From an uncultured Acidimicrobiia bacterium (GTDB lineage Bacteria > Actinomycetota > Acidimicrobiia > Spongiisociales > Spongiisociaceae), in contig OY282370.1 in NCBI GenBank assembly GCA_958295745.1, positions 2,144,548 to 2,208,547 on the forward strand: a stretch of 64,000 bases of DNA. Reading direction: 5' to 3'. Each line of letters begins with the position of its first letter. Position 1 is the first letter of the stretch. The notes beneath the pieces were generated by a model. That model worked only from the letters and a program-made list of their open reading frames with translations, had not been told where the DNA came from and did no database searches. Positions 20,372-29,804 of the stretch are shown one piece after another. A program made the position numbers and the translations under genes.

Positions 20372-21331
20372 ATGCCGCAGACGGCCTCTATCCAGCCATC
20401 CGGCCCATCCGTCCAGGCCCGAAGAACCCGCCGAAAGGTCACCGCCCCCGCCGTTCGGTCCCGCAAAGGGGGGGAGCGGATCACCATGGTTACCGCCTAC
20501 GACTATCCGGGGGGCAAGGTCGCCGACCGGGCCGGGGTGGACATGATCCTGGTGGGCGACTCGGTCGCCAACGTGGTGCTCGGATACGAGACCACCAACG
20601 AGGTCACCCTCGAAGACATGATCCACCACACCGCGGCGGTGGCCCGTTCCCGGCCAAAGGCCTTGTTGGTAGGGGACATGCCGTGGATGAGCTTCCATGT
20701 CAACCCCGACGAGACCCTCCGCAACGCCGCCCGGCTGGTGCGGGAGGGGGGCGCCGAGGCGGTCAAGCTCGAAGGAGGAGCGGAACGAACCGAGATGATC
20801 CGCAAGATACGCTCGGCGGAGATCCCGGTAATGGGCCACATCGGTTTGACCCCCCAGTCGGTCCACTCCATGGGCGGCTACAAGGTCATGGGCCGGAGTA
20901 TCGAGGACGCCCGGCGGTTGATCAGCGACGCCAGGGCCCTCGACGAGGCCGGGGTGTTCGCCTTGGTGCTCGAAGGCGTCCCGGCGGTCCTGGCGCAGGT
21001 GATCACCCGGCAGGTGAGCATGCCCACCATCGGGATCGGCGCCGGGTCCCACACCGACGGCCAGGTGTTGGTCATGCATGACCTGCTCGGATACAACTTC
21101 GGCCGCTATCCCAAGTTCGTGAGGCGGTATGCGGCCCTGGCCGATACGGCCATTGCGGCGCTGGGCGGCTGGGTGGAGGATGTCCGCACGGGGGCTTTCC
21201 CGAACGAGGGGGAGTCCTACCACATGATCGAGGAGGCGGACTTCCAGCTTCTCGCCGAACAGGTGCGGAGTGTGAACGGGGGAGCGGCCCCGGCCCGCAC
21301 CCGGCAGACGTCAGGGGCGCATCTGTCCTGA
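20372..21331 (+). CDS. panB: 3-methyl-2-oxobutanoate hydroxymethyltransferase
   Basis: PanB makes ketopantoate from 2-oxoisovalerate and methylene-tetrahydrofolate, the first committed step to pantothenate and CoA. Family motifs are ITMVTAYDYPGGKVADRAG, ILVGDSVANVVLGYETT, VGDMPWMSFHVNPDETLRNA, EAVKLEGG, MGHIGLTPQSVHSMGGYKV and IGIGAGSHTDGQVLVMHDLL. ATG 20372 is preceded by CGGAG at six bases; an ATG at 20345 would add nine residues. The N-terminal 30 residues are basic and poorly conserved. No other pantothenate gene is in the window. Confidence 0.95.
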   Translation: MPQTASIQPSGPSVQARRTRRKVTAPAVRSRKGGERITMVTAYDYPGGKVADRAGVDMILVGDSVANVVLGYETTNEVTLEDMIHHTAAVARSRPKALLVGDMPWMSFHVNPDETLRNAARLVREGGAEAVKLEGGAERTEMIRKIRSAEIPVMGHIGLTPQSVHSMGGYKVMGRSIEDARRLISDARALDEAGVFALVLEGVPAVLAQVITRQVSMPTIGIGAGSHTDGQVLVMHDLLGYNFGRYPKFVRRYAALADTAIAALGGWVEDVRTGAFPNEGESYHMIEEADFQLLAEQVRSVNGGAAPARTRQTSGAHLS

Positions 21332-22039
21332 TCTCGCCCGGTCGCAGGGGGTGTGCCGGAGGATCCATCCCCGGGGTACCGACCGGGCTCGGTCGGTCGA
21401 GCAACATCCGGTTCGTGAATCCGTCCGGTGATCCGTTCGAACCGCCGAATCTGCACCGGAGCGCGAAGAAACCTCCCCGGCTCTGACTTTCCTGCCGTGA
21501 ACACCCCGGCCGTGTCCCCGCGCCGACCCCGAGACCGCGAAATTCTCGCCGCCGACCTCCTCCCCTCTGGGCCCAGCCCCCACCTCCACCGCTTCAGCAT
21601 TGGATATCCAGCTCGGCCGCGTGGGTCCGGCCCCGGCCCTGAAGGAGGAGCGGCCGGATGGTATCCGTTGATGATCGCCGCTCTCTCCAGAACCTGTCGG
21701 CGATGTTTGTGTTTTGGTAGATATGTTTATACCACATACATGCGACAATTTCAAGACCCTTGACCCGGATTGGCCGGTTGGCCGGGTTTTGCGGATTAGG
21801 AAAAGGTCGGCGCCGCCGCGTCCTTAGTTCCTGAACCGGGCAACTCGGTCTCCCGGGCTCTCGGTTTCTTTGGTTGCAGGAGGGCGCGCTATTGTCCCTT
21901 TTCGGTGTGTGGGTATTCGCGAGAGCAAATGTCCGGCAGGCGGCGCAGGACTACGGTCCACGGGGCCGGCGGGGCTTTTCATCTCACAACCCACACGGCG
22001 CGGTTCACTTAGTGATCAGGGCAAAGGGCGGAGGACTTT
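21332..22039. other. 708-base gap between panB and hydantoinase A gene
   Basis: The middle holds the first dispersed repeat copy in minus orientation. Between the repeat and the next gene I see GGCCGGTTGGCC followed by GGGTTTT (near 21770), a possible weak terminator, and no credible coding sequence. The right edge carries the GGAGG ribosome site of the gene starting at 22040. Confidence 0.5.
21510..21752 (-). repeat. dispersed intergenic element, copy 1
   Basis: Read on the minus strand, the element begins with the AT-rich GTGGTATAAACATATCTACC, then ACAAACATCGCCG, a 17-base loop containing GGTTCT and GAGAG, CGGCGATCA, then GGACCCACGCGGCC, GGTGGGGCTGGGCCCAGAGG and AATTTCGCG. The hairpin arms are 21698-21704 and 21674-21680. 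The same order of blocks occurs at 34932 and 60884. It points back towards the 3' end of panB. Confidence 0.8.
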
Positions 22040-24079
22040 GTGCGGGTTGCCGTTGACATAGGAGGAACTTTCACGGACGCGGTGGCCATCGACGACGACG
22101 GCCGCACCCGCACCGCGAAGGTCCTCACCACACCCCACAGGCTGCAGGACGGTGTTCTGGCCGTTCTGGACGAGCTCGACATCGATTGGCACCGGTTGGA
22201 GTCCGTCACCAACGGCACCACGGCCGGGTTGAACGCCTTCCTCGAGGGGAAGGGGGCCAAGGTGGCGCTGCTCACCACCCGCGGCTTCCGAGACGTCTAC
22301 GAGCTCGGACGCGCCAACCGGCCCGACATGTACAACGTCCGCTACCGGCCGCCCACACCGCTGACCCCCCGCCGTTCCATCTACGAGATCGACGAAAGGG
22401 TGGCCGCCGACGGGGCTGTGCTGGTTCCTGTCGATGAGGAGTCCGTACTGGAGCTGGGCCGCCGGCTGGCCGAGAACTACGAAGCGGCGGCTGTCTGTTT
22501 CCTCCATTCCTACGCCAACCCGGCCCACGAACAGCAGGTGGCGGGTTTGCTGAAGAAGGCGTCCCGGTCGCTGTCGGTGGTGTGCTCTCACGAAGTGGCG
22601 CCGGAGTGGCGGGAATACGAGCGCACCAGCACCACGGTTATCGCCGCCTACGTAGCCCCCATCGTCGAGAAATACCTGGTGGAGCTGGAGAAGGAAACTA
22701 CCGGGCGGGGAATGCGGGGGTCCCTGCGGGTGATGCAGTCCAACGGCGGGGTGATGACCGCCTCGTCAGCCCGCCGCAAGCCCATACAGACCCTCTTCTC
22801 GGGTCCGGTGGGCGGGACCATCGCCTGTTTGTCGGTGGCCGACGACCTTCAGAACGAGGGCGAGAGCGGGGAAGAATCGGCCGGGAACCGCCTCATCTGC
22901 GTCGATATGGGCGGCACGTCCTTCGATATGAGCCTGGTCATCGACGGCAAGGCGGATGTGGAGCTGGAGTCCGAGCTGCAGCGCCACCCCGTGCTGGCGC
23001 CCACGGTGGCCATCCACACCATCGGCGCCGGAGGGGGAAGCATCGGCCATACCGCCGGGGGCGGGCTCCGGGTCGGACCCCGCTCGGCCGGCGCGGTCCC
23101 GGGTCCGGCCTGTTACGGATCGGGGGGCGAAGAGCCCACCATCACCGACGCCAACCTGTATCTCGGGCGGCTGCCCGGCCTGGCCCGGCTGGCGGGAGGG
23201 ATCTCCCTGGACAAGCAAGCCGCCGACCGGGCCTTGGCGGCGGTGGCGGGGGAGCTGGGAATGGACGCTCTGGAGCTGGCCGCCGGAATGGCGGCGGTGG
23301 CCGACGCCACAATGGCCAATGCCATACGAGAGATCACCGTGATGAGAGGGATCGACCCCCGGGGTTTCACCTTGGTGGCCTTCGGGGGCGCCGGTCCTCT
23401 CCACGCCGCCTCGCTGGCCGACGAGCTGGATCTCGACAGGGTGGTGGTGCCGGCCAACCCGGGCGTCCTGTCCGCCTATGGAATGCTCCAGTCGGACACC
23501 CGCCACGATGCGGTCCAGAGCTTCTACGTGCGGGTTTCCGACCTCGACCCCGAAGCTCTCGAGGCCGCTCTGGCTGATCTGGGGGAACGGGCCCGGCTGA
23601 TGATGAAAGAGGACGGCGTCGACGACCAAGCGATCACCCTCGAGCCCTCTGCCGACCTGCGGTACGTGGGCCAGGAATACACCGTTACCCTGCCTCTGGA
23701 CACCGATCCGGGGGCGAGGGCGCTGATCGACCAGATACCGGAACAGTTCGCCGAGGCTCACGATGTCCGGTACGGCCACAGCAACCCCGGGGAGGCCGTG
23801 GAGTTCGTGAACCTTCGGATGGCGGCCTACGGCGGGATACAGCGGCCCCGCCCGCAAGCCGTCCCGGGCGGCGCGACCCCACCGCCTGCGGGAGTGGAAC
23901 GCACCTGGTTCGAAGGCGCCTGGCACGACACGGCCATCCACAGCCGGTCGGTCTTGCCGGGAGGGGCCGAGGTAGCGGGGCCGGCCATAGTCATGGAAGA
24001 CGCCTGCACCACCCTCGTTCCGCCCCTTTGGAACGCCCGGGTCTCCGAGCACGGCCATCTCGTGATCGAACGGACCTGA
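22040..24079 (+). CDS. hydantoinase/oxoprolinase family protein, subunit A
   Basis: HyuA-type subunits bind ATP and, with HyuB, open five-membered cyclic amides such as hydantoins or 5-oxoproline. The 679-residue product has the N-terminal ATPase motif VDIGGTFTDAV, TNGTTAGLNAFLE, EYERTSTTVIAAY, MQSNGGVM, VDMGGTSFDMS and AIHTIGAGGGSI, as expected for the whole family. It starts with GTG at 22040 after GGAGGACTTT. Its partner HyuB is more than 6 kb downstream, separated by a racemase and a complete ABC importer. The exact substrate cannot be inferred; N-methylhydantoin, oxoproline and acetone-carboxylase-like relatives share this fold. Confidence 0.93.
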   Translation: MRVAVDIGGTFTDAVAIDDDGRTRTAKVLTTPHRLQDGVLAVLDELDIDWHRLESVTNGTTAGLNAFLEGKGAKVALLTTRGFRDVYELGRANRPDMYNVRYRPPTPLTPRRSIYEIDERVAADGAVLVPVDEESVLELGRRLAENYEAAAVCFLHSYANPAHEQQVAGLLKKASRSLSVVCSHEVAPEWREYERTSTTVIAAYVAPIVEKYLVELEKETTGRGMRGSLRVMQSNGGVMTASSARRKPIQTLFSGPVGGTIACLSVADDLQNEGESGEESAGNRLICVDMGGTSFDMSLVIDGKADVELESELQRHPVLAPTVAIHTIGAGGGSIGHTAGGGLRVGPRSAGAVPGPACYGSGGEEPTITDANLYLGRLPGLARLAGGISLDKQAADRALAAVAGELGMDALELAAGMAAVADATMANAIREITVMRGIDPRGFTLVAFGGAGPLHAASLADELDLDRVVVPANPGVLSAYGMLQSDTRHDAVQSFYVRVSDLDPEALEAALADLGERARLMMKEDGVDDQAITLEPSADLRYVGQEYTVTLPLDTDPGARALIDQIPEQFAEAHDVRYGHSNPGEAVEFVNLRMAAYGGIQRPRPQAVPGGATPPPAGVERTWFEGAWHDTAIHSRSVLPGGAEVAGPAIVMEDACTTLVPPLWNARVSEHGHLVIERT

Positions 24080-24179
24080 TGCCGAGCCGCGAATGCTGTA
24101 AGTTATAGGAGGAAACGCCGGTACACCGGAAAGAAGAGAGACGAGAACTCACACGAGCGACCCGAGGAGCATGTAGGAA

Positions 24180-24917
24180 ATGCGAATCCTGATCATCAAC
24201 CCGATGGGTGTAGATATCTACGATCCCCTGATAGAGCAGGCCGTCGTTCCGGCGGTTTCGCCGGACACCAAGATCGAAGTCCGATCCCTGGCCGGGACGG
24301 GCGTCCCCCCCACGGCCTTCCTTCCGGCGGCTTCGCTGTTCATGAACCAGCTGCTGTCGAAGGTCGAGGAGGCGGAACGGGACGGCTTCGATGCGGCTGT
24401 CATCGCCTGTGCCGCCGATCCGGGATTGGAGGACGCCAAGGACTTGGTTGACATCCCGGTTACCGCGCCCATGGAGGCGGGGATCGCCGCCGGGCGGGGT
24501 TTGGGGCGGTTGGCGGTCATAGCGCCCCGCATCGAGAGCGGCGAGGGGGAGAACCTGCCGCAGAATGCCAACTGGGTGCGCCGCCTGGTCCACCGATATG
24601 GAGGAGAGTCGTTCTCGGCCGGGGTCATCTCGGCCCCGAGCGGCCATCCCTCCGGCGACGAGGTCGACCGGTTGCTGGCCGAAGATCCGGACGGGCTCCG
24701 GGCCGCGGTCCGCGCCGAGATGGAAGCGTCGATCCGCGGGTCGGCCCTCCAAGCGGCCGAGCAGGCCTGGCGTGATCGCGACGCCACGGTGCTGTTCTTC
24801 GCCTGCACCCTGTGGTCGGGTCTTCTGGATCACATCCGGGCCAGGGTGCCGGTGCCGGTGCTCGACCCCCTGATCACCCCGGCCCTCTATGCCGAGATGC
24901 TGGCCCGGGCCCGGTAG
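24180..24917 (+). CDS. aspartate/glutamate/hydantoin racemase family protein
   Basis: The 245-residue protein starts MRILIINPMGV, typical of hydantoin-type racemases, and retains both catalytic cysteines: AVIACAADPGLED in the N-terminal half and VLFFACTLWSGLLD near the C-terminus. Cofactor-independent racemases use the pair to remove and add the alpha proton. Placed right after a hydantoinase A gene, it probably racemises a hydantoin or an amino-acid derivative so that both enantiomers can be used. The 100-base gap before it contains TGTAAGTTAT and a small CCGGT-AC-ACCGG hairpin, possibly an internal promoter. Confidence 0.88.
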   Translation: MRILIINPMGVDIYDPLIEQAVVPAVSPDTKIEVRSLAGTGVPPTAFLPAASLFMNQLLSKVEEAERDGFDAAVIACAADPGLEDAKDLVDIPVTAPMEAGIAAGRGLGRLAVIAPRIESGEGENLPQNANWVRRLVHRYGGESFSAGVISAPSGHPSGDEVDRLLAEDPDGLRAAVRAEMEASIRGSALQAAEQAWRDRDATVLFFACTLWSGLLDHIRARVPVPVLDPLITPALYAEMLARAR

Positions 24918-25056
24918 GCGGCGGAGGCGGACAGGCAACGGGAAGGAACGGAGGCTCGATTCGGAGGATGACCAAAAACCAATCCGGGCCGGCCTCGGCG
25001 TTTCCCGAAATGCGAAAATCGACAACCCAAGAATCCGAGTAGGAGGTAAACACGTA

Positions 25057-26817
25057 ATGAGCACGAGTAGATGGACGGTGCGGCGCTGCCTGCTGACCGC
25101 GATGGTCGTATTGGCGATGGCGGCGGCGTCCTGCGGAGGCGACGACGGTGACGACACGCCGGCGACAACCGCCGCCCAGGCACAGGACACCACAACGGCG
25201 GCGACGATGGCCGACACAATGGATGATGACACCGCCATGGAGGAAGAATCCGCCATGGATGACGACACCGCCATGGATGATGACACCGCCATGGATGACG
25301 AGGCCATGGAACCGGCGGAGGAGAAGGTGCTGACCATCGGGGTTCCGGGCGACATCGAAACCCTGGATCCGTGTTGCGCCAACTTCATCCGCAGCCACGA
25401 GGCCCTTCTGATGGTGTACGACGTGCCGGTCATCCATCCGATAATCGAGCAGGCCGGGGCCATGGTCGGCGACGCCGACAACCTGCTTCCCCGCTACTTC
25501 GAGTCGTGGGAGGAGCACGAGGACGGCCTCACCTTCACGATCAAGATACGCGAAGGCATGACCTTCGACGACGGTACGCCGATCACCGCCGAGACCGTGC
25601 GGTTCATGATCGACCGGAACCTCAACACTCCGGGCGGCGGCGCCTGGCTGCTCACCAACATCGCCTTCGTAACCCAACCACCCACGGTGATCGACGAGTA
25701 CACCCTCGAGCTGAAGTCCGACCGGCGCAGCCCGATGGTCATGCAGTCCTTCTACATGTCTAGCTCGGCGGCCATCGACCCGAAGGTGGTGGCGGCCAAT
25801 GCCACGGACGACGATCCGTGGGCGATCGAGTACATGAAGCGCAACGCCGACAACCCCAGCGGGCCGTACCGGCTGGTGAGCCGGACCCCCGACCAGGAAG
25901 CGGTATTCGAGGCGAGGGACAACTTCTGGGATGGCCGCCCTGCTTACGACAAGGTGGTGTGGAAGGTCATCCCCTCTCCGGCCGAGCGGGTGCAGCTGCT
26001 CCAGTCTGGCGATATCGATCTGGCGGTCGGCCTGGGCACCGAGGAGTTCAACGCCCTCGACGGCTCGCCGGGCGTGATGGTGGTCCGGGCGCCCTCGAAG
26101 AACATGGCGTACGTGGGCATGAACAACGGGATCGCTCCGTTCGACGATGTGGCTGTGAGGCGTGCGGTCTCCTATGCGGTGGACTACGACGACATCCTCG
26201 AGAACGTCTACAAGGGCGACGCCCGGCGCCTGTACGGTGCGATCCCCAACGGCTCGGCCGTGTCGCTCGGCGACCAGGTCGGATACACGCAGGACATGGC
26301 CCAGGCCCGGCAGATGCTGGAATCGAGCGGTTACGACGGCAGCCCGGTGACGCTGTCGATCGATTCGGCCAAGGCGGAGCATCAGCTGATCGCAGTGCGG
26401 ATACAGGCGGCCCTGCGGGAGGTCGGTATGCCCGTCGAGATCGAGACGCTCCCTTCGCCGGTGTTCGCCGAGCGCAAGGTGGGCAAGCAGCTCCAGATGT
26501 TCGTGGACGAGCTGCTGGCCTGGATCGACGACCCGAACTACCAGCTGTCTTTGACGCTGGAGTCCGGGGTGTTCGGCAACTACGCCGACTACTCGAACGC
26601 TCGGGTCGACGAGATCATCAGCGACGGCTGGGCGGAGCAGGATCCGGCCGCCCGCCGGGCGATATTCGAGGAGGCGCAGCGGCTCATCTCCGACGACGCC
26701 CCGTGGGTGTTCCTGGCCCAGCCGGACTTCAAGTTCGCGATGCGCGAGAACGTGGACGGGTTCGTCCTGTACCCGAACGCCATTCCGCGCTTCGCCGACC
26801 TGCGGCCGGCCGGCTGA
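25057..26817 (+). CDS. ABC transporter substrate-binding lipoprotein, family 5 (peptide/nickel type)
   Basis: This is the extracellular solute receptor of the importer encoded downstream. The 586-residue precursor has a signal peptide with lipobox (AAASC-GG, cysteine at residue 26), then an Ala/Thr/Asp/Met-rich linker, then the solute-binding fold: EKVLTIGVPGDIETLDPC, FTIKIREGMTFDDGTPITAE, RAVSYAVDYDDILENVYKG and the typical C-terminal FKFAMRENVDGFVLYP. AGGAGG at 25041-25046 is ideally placed for ATG 25057; the open frame before it is not coding. The family binds oligopeptides, nickel or other small compounds; context favours a cyclic amide or peptide. Confidence 0.94.
   Translation: MSTSRWTVRRCLLTAMVVLAMAAASCGGDDGDDTPATTAAQAQDTTTAATMADTMDDDTAMEEESAMDDDTAMDDDTAMDDEAMEPAEEKVLTIGVPGDIETLDPCCANFIRSHEALLMVYDVPVIHPIIEQAGAMVGDADNLLPRYFESWEEHEDGLTFTIKIREGMTFDDGTPITAETVRFMIDRNLNTPGGGAWLLTNIAFVTQPPTVIDEYTLELKSDRRSPMVMQSFYMSSSAAIDPKVVAANATDDDPWAIEYMKRNADNPSGPYRLVSRTPDQEAVFEARDNFWDGRPAYDKVVWKVIPSPAERVQLLQSGDIDLAVGLGTEEFNALDGSPGVMVVRAPSKNMAYVGMNNGIAPFDDVAVRRAVSYAVDYDDILENVYKGDARRLYGAIPNGSAVSLGDQVGYTQDMAQARQMLESSGYDGSPVTLSIDSAKAEHQLIAVRIQAALREVGMPVEIETLPSPVFAERKVGKQLQMFVDELLAWIDDPNYQLSLTLESGVFGNYADYSNARVDEIISDGWAEQDPAARRAIFEEAQRLISDDAPWVFLAQPDFKFAMRENVDGFVLYPNAIPRFADLRPAG
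25219..25310 (+). repeat. 18-bp tandem repeats in the lipoprotein linker
   Basis: About five imperfect units of GCCATGGATGAYGACACC encode the acidic DDDTAMD-type linker between lipid anchor and binding domain. Variation is mostly at third codon positions, so the array is not brand new. Confidence 0.75.
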
Positions 26818-26828
26818 GCAGGAGTTCA

Positions 26829-26889
26829 TAGGAGGGCGTTCCCGAACGGCCCTGGCCTCGGAGCAGGCGGCCGTTCGGGGCCTCTCCTA
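26829..26889 (+). terminator. long stem-loop between binding-protein and permease genes
   Basis: CCCGAACGGCC (26841-26851) and GGCCGTTCGGG (26869-26879) form a perfect 11-bp stem around a 17-base loop; outer TAGGAG/CTCCTA arms extend it. There is no T-run. Hairpins at this position commonly protect the binding-protein message or limit read-through, giving more receptor than permease. Confidence 0.6.
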
Positions 26890-26944
26890 GTACATCTGTC
26901 CGTCCCCGAAGCCCGACAACAGAGGAACCAACCGGGAAAACGGT

Positions 26945-27952
26945 ATGCCCCTCGCTATCTACATATCGCGCCGTTTGGCGTACATGCTGGTGGCGTTGTT
27001 CGGTGTGTCCCTGGTCACCTTCGTGGTGACCAGGGTGCTGCCCGGCAACCCCGCCTACCTGATCGTGGGGGCCATGGCCGACGAGTCGACGGTGGCGGCC
27101 GTGGTCGAGCGGCTCGGCTTGGACCAATCCATCTACGAGCAGTACGTCCGGTACATCAGACAGCTGTTGTCGGGCGATCTCGGTGACAGCTGGCGGACCA
27201 GCAACCCGGTGTCCGTCGACATAGGAGCCCGCTGGCCGGCCACCATCGAGCTGGGCAGCACGGCGCTGGTGCTGGCTCTCGCCTGGTCGGTGCCGTTCGG
27301 GATACTGTCGGCCCTGAGGCGGCGCTCCCTCTCGGACCGGCTGGCCAACGCCGTATCGGGGCTGGGCGTTTCGATACCGGAGTTCTGGCTGGGTCTGATC
27401 CTGTTGCTGATCTTCTTCGGGACACTGGAGTGGGCCCCCGCACCGATCGGCCGCACGCTGGGTGAAGTGCCCGCCCATACCACCGGCCTGTACACCATCG
27501 ACGCCATCCTGGCCCGGGACTGGGAAGCCTTCAAGGCGGCGGCGGCGCAGCTGATCCTTCCCGCGTCCACCCTGGCCTTGGTGGTGGGGGCGCCCCTCCT
27601 GCGGGTCACGCGCGGCTTCATGCGCGAGACGATGGCCTCCCACCATATCCGGTCGGCCCGGGCGCTGGGCATCCCGGAGCGGTCGATCGTGCTGCGGCAC
27701 GCCCTTCCCAACGTCCTGTTGCCGGTGTCCACCATGGTGGCGATCATGTACGGCTACCTGCTGGGCGGCACCGTGCTGGTGGAATTCGTGTTCGCCTGGC
27801 CCGGCATCGGCAAGTACGCCATCGATTCCATCGCCGCCTCCGACTCCATCCCTGTGCTGGCCGCGGTGCTGCTCAGCGCCATCACCTACCTGTTCGTCTA
27901 CCTGATGATGGACGTCCTGCATTTCGTGATAGACCCGAGGACCCGCACATGA
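26945..27952 (+). CDS. ABC transporter permease, DppB/OppB type
   Basis: The 335-residue integral membrane protein has the DppB N-terminal block (RRLAYMLVALFGVSLVTFVV, RVLPGNPAYLI) and six predicted membrane segments. The EAA-type loop contacting the ATPases reads ARALGIPERSIVLRHALPNV. It is one half of the membrane channel. The start follows GAGGAACC at a somewhat long distance. It ends in a 4-base ATGA overlap with the second permease, so both halves are made together. Confidence 0.95.
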   Translation: MPLAIYISRRLAYMLVALFGVSLVTFVVTRVLPGNPAYLIVGAMADESTVAAVVERLGLDQSIYEQYVRYIRQLLSGDLGDSWRTSNPVSVDIGARWPATIELGSTALVLALAWSVPFGILSALRRRSLSDRLANAVSGLGVSIPEFWLGLILLLIFFGTLEWAPAPIGRTLGEVPAHTTGLYTIDAILARDWEAFKAAAAQLILPASTLALVVGAPLLRVTRGFMRETMASHHIRSARALGIPERSIVLRHALPNVLLPVSTMVAIMYGYLLGGTVLVEFVFAWPGIGKYAIDSIAASDSIPVLAAVLLSAITYLFVYLMMDVLHFVIDPRTRT

Positions 27953-28800
27953 CCGCCACCGCCGACGGACAGGCGCCCGCAGTTTCGAAGCCGCCCCGGC
28001 GGCGGGCCCGGGCCGCCGGCAGGTTGCTCCGCCGTCCGGCCTTCGTCGTCTTGCTCCTCATCGTGCTGATCGCCCTGTTCGGACCCTTCTTCCTAGGGGA
28101 CCCTCTGGAGCTGGGGCCGGACACCCTGGCCGCCCCCTCGATGCAGAACTGGTTCGGCACTGACCAATTCAGCATGGACATCTTCACCCGGGTGGTCCAT
28201 GCGGCGCGGCTCGACTTGTTGGTGGGGTTCATCGCGGCCGCCCTGGCCGTCTTGGCGGGGATGCCGCTGGGCGCCCTGGCCGCCTACCGGGGCGGCGCCT
28301 TCGACACCCTGCTGCTGCGGGTCTCGGAGTCGCTGCAGGCCTTTCCCACCCTCCTGCTGGCCCTCGGAATCGTGACCGCCCTGAGTCCGAGCATCCCGGT
28401 CCTGGTGATGATCATCGCCCTGGTCAACGTTCCGGTCTACCTGCGCCTCACCCGCAGCGCCGTTCAGCCCCTGGTCAACGCCGATTTCGTCCTGGCGGCC
28501 CGCTGTGCGGGGAAGGGGCAGTTCACCATCCTCCGCCGCCATGTGCTGCCCAACGTCTCGGAGGTGGTGTTCGCCCAGTTCTCCGTGAACGTGGCCTGGG
28601 CCATCCAGATACTGGCGGCCCTGAGCTTCGTAGGGGTGGGCGTCAAGCTACCCACCCCCGAGTGGGGGGCCATGGTGCGCGGAGGGGCGGACTACATGAT
28701 CTACGGACAGTGGTGGGTGGCCCTGTTCCCGGGTCTGGCCATCCTGGCCACCGTGCTCACCCTCAACCAGGTGGCCGACGAGATCAGGCACGGATCGTGA
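27949..28800 (+). CDS. ABC transporter permease, DppC/OppC type
   Basis: The 283-residue partner permease starts with a cytoplasmic Arg-rich segment, one membrane helix (FVVLLLIVLIALFGPFF), the family motif NWFGTDQFSMDIFTRVVHAARL, and the BPD transporter domain with the EAA loop AARCAGKGQFTILRRHVLPNV. It overlaps the upstream permease (ATGA) and the downstream ATPase (GTGA). With DppB-, DppD- and DppF-like products it completes a heterotetrameric importer. Confidence 0.95.
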   Translation: MTATADGQAPAVSKPPRRRARAAGRLLRRPAFVVLLLIVLIALFGPFFLGDPLELGPDTLAAPSMQNWFGTDQFSMDIFTRVVHAARLDLLVGFIAAALAVLAGMPLGALAAYRGGAFDTLLLRVSESLQAFPTLLLALGIVTALSPSIPVLVMIIALVNVPVYLRLTRSAVQPLVNADFVLAARCAGKGQFTILRRHVLPNVSEVVFAQFSVNVAWAIQILAALSFVGVGVKLPTPEWGAMVRGGADYMIYGQWWVALFPGLAILATVLTLNQVADEIRHGS

Positions 28801-29804
28801 ACGCCGGCGGCGGGATGGACGGGATCGATAGGGGCCCCGGCGCCGGGGAGATACCCCTGCTCACGGTCGAGGATCTGACCGTAGGGTTCGGGGGCGGCGA
28901 GGACGGGGGCATGTCCATACCGCTCCAAGGGGTGAGCCTGCGCGTGCCCCGCGCCACCCGCATGTCCCTGGTGGGGGAGTCGGGATCCGGCAAGAGCCTG
29001 ACCGCCTCCGCGGTGCTGGGGCTGCTCCCGGAGGGCGCCCGGGTGCTGCGGGGCTCGATCCGGCTGGAGGGGGAGGAGCTGATCGGAGCGGACGAACGGC
29101 GCATGCGGCGGTTGCGGGGGGGGCGTATAGCGATCATGTTCCAGAACCCGAGGGCCTCCCTGAACCCGGTCCACACCGTGGGCGGGCAGATAGCCGAGGT
29201 GATCCGGGTCCATTCCGGGGCGGGCCGCCGGGAAAGCCGGAACCGGGCCGTCGACCTGCTGGACCAGATGGGCATCCCCGACGCCCGCCGCCGGGCAAGC
29301 GACTACGTGCACCAGTATTCGGGCGGGATGGCCCAGCGGGCGGTGCTCGCCATGGCCCTCTCCTGCCGTCCGGATCTCCTGATCGCCGACGAGCCCACCA
29401 CCGGACTCGACGCCACCCTTCAGCAACAGGTGCTGGATCTGGTCATCGAGCAGGTGAAAGCCCGGGGGGCCTCCCTGCTGCTCATCACCCACGACATCGC
29501 AATCGCCCGGCAGACCTGCGAGCAGATCGCGGTCATGTATGCGGGCCGGGTCATGGAGAGCGGGCCGACCGAAGAGGTCACCGCCGCGGCGGCCAACCCC
29601 TACACCGCCGCCCTGCTCAAAGCCTTCGTGACGGTCGACCGCGGCCGCATGTACGCCATACCGGGGACGGTGCCCACCCTGTCGGGTCCGCTGGCGGAGT
29701 GCCCCTTCGCCGACCGGTGCGAGATGGTGGGGCCGGAGTGCCGGGAGAGGGTGCCGGAGCTGCGCCGGATCGGGGGTCGCGAGGTGGCATGCGTGAAGGC
29801 ATGA
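28797..29804 (+). CDS. ABC transporter ATP-binding protein, DppD/OppD type
   Basis: The 335-residue ATPase has Walker A (GESGSGKS), Q-loop ([12 protein letters not shown]), signature ([13 protein letters not shown]), Walker B ([12 protein letters not shown]) and switch His (LITHDIAI). The C-terminal oligopeptide-transport extension ([14 protein letters not shown]) is present; in this family its cysteines can hold an Fe-S cluster. I chose the GTG overlapping the permease stop (GTGA) because all neighbouring genes are joined this way; a Met six codons later is possible. Confidence 0.94.
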   Translation: MNAGGGMDGIDRGPGAGEIPLLTVEDLTVGFGGGEDGGMSIPLQGVSLRVPRATRMSLVGESGSGKSLTASAVLGLLPEGARVLRGSIRLEGEELIGADERRMRRLRGGRIAIMFQNPRASLNPVHTVGGQIAEVIRVHSGAGRRESRNRAVDLLDQMGIPDARRRASDYVHQYSGGMAQRAVLAMALSCRPDLLIADEPTTGLDATLQQQVLDLVIEQVKARGASLLLITHDIAIARQTCEQIAVMYAGRVMESGPTEEVTAAAANPYTAALLKAFVTVDRGRMYAIPGTVPTLSGPLAECPFADRCEMVGPECRERVPELRRIGGREVACVKA

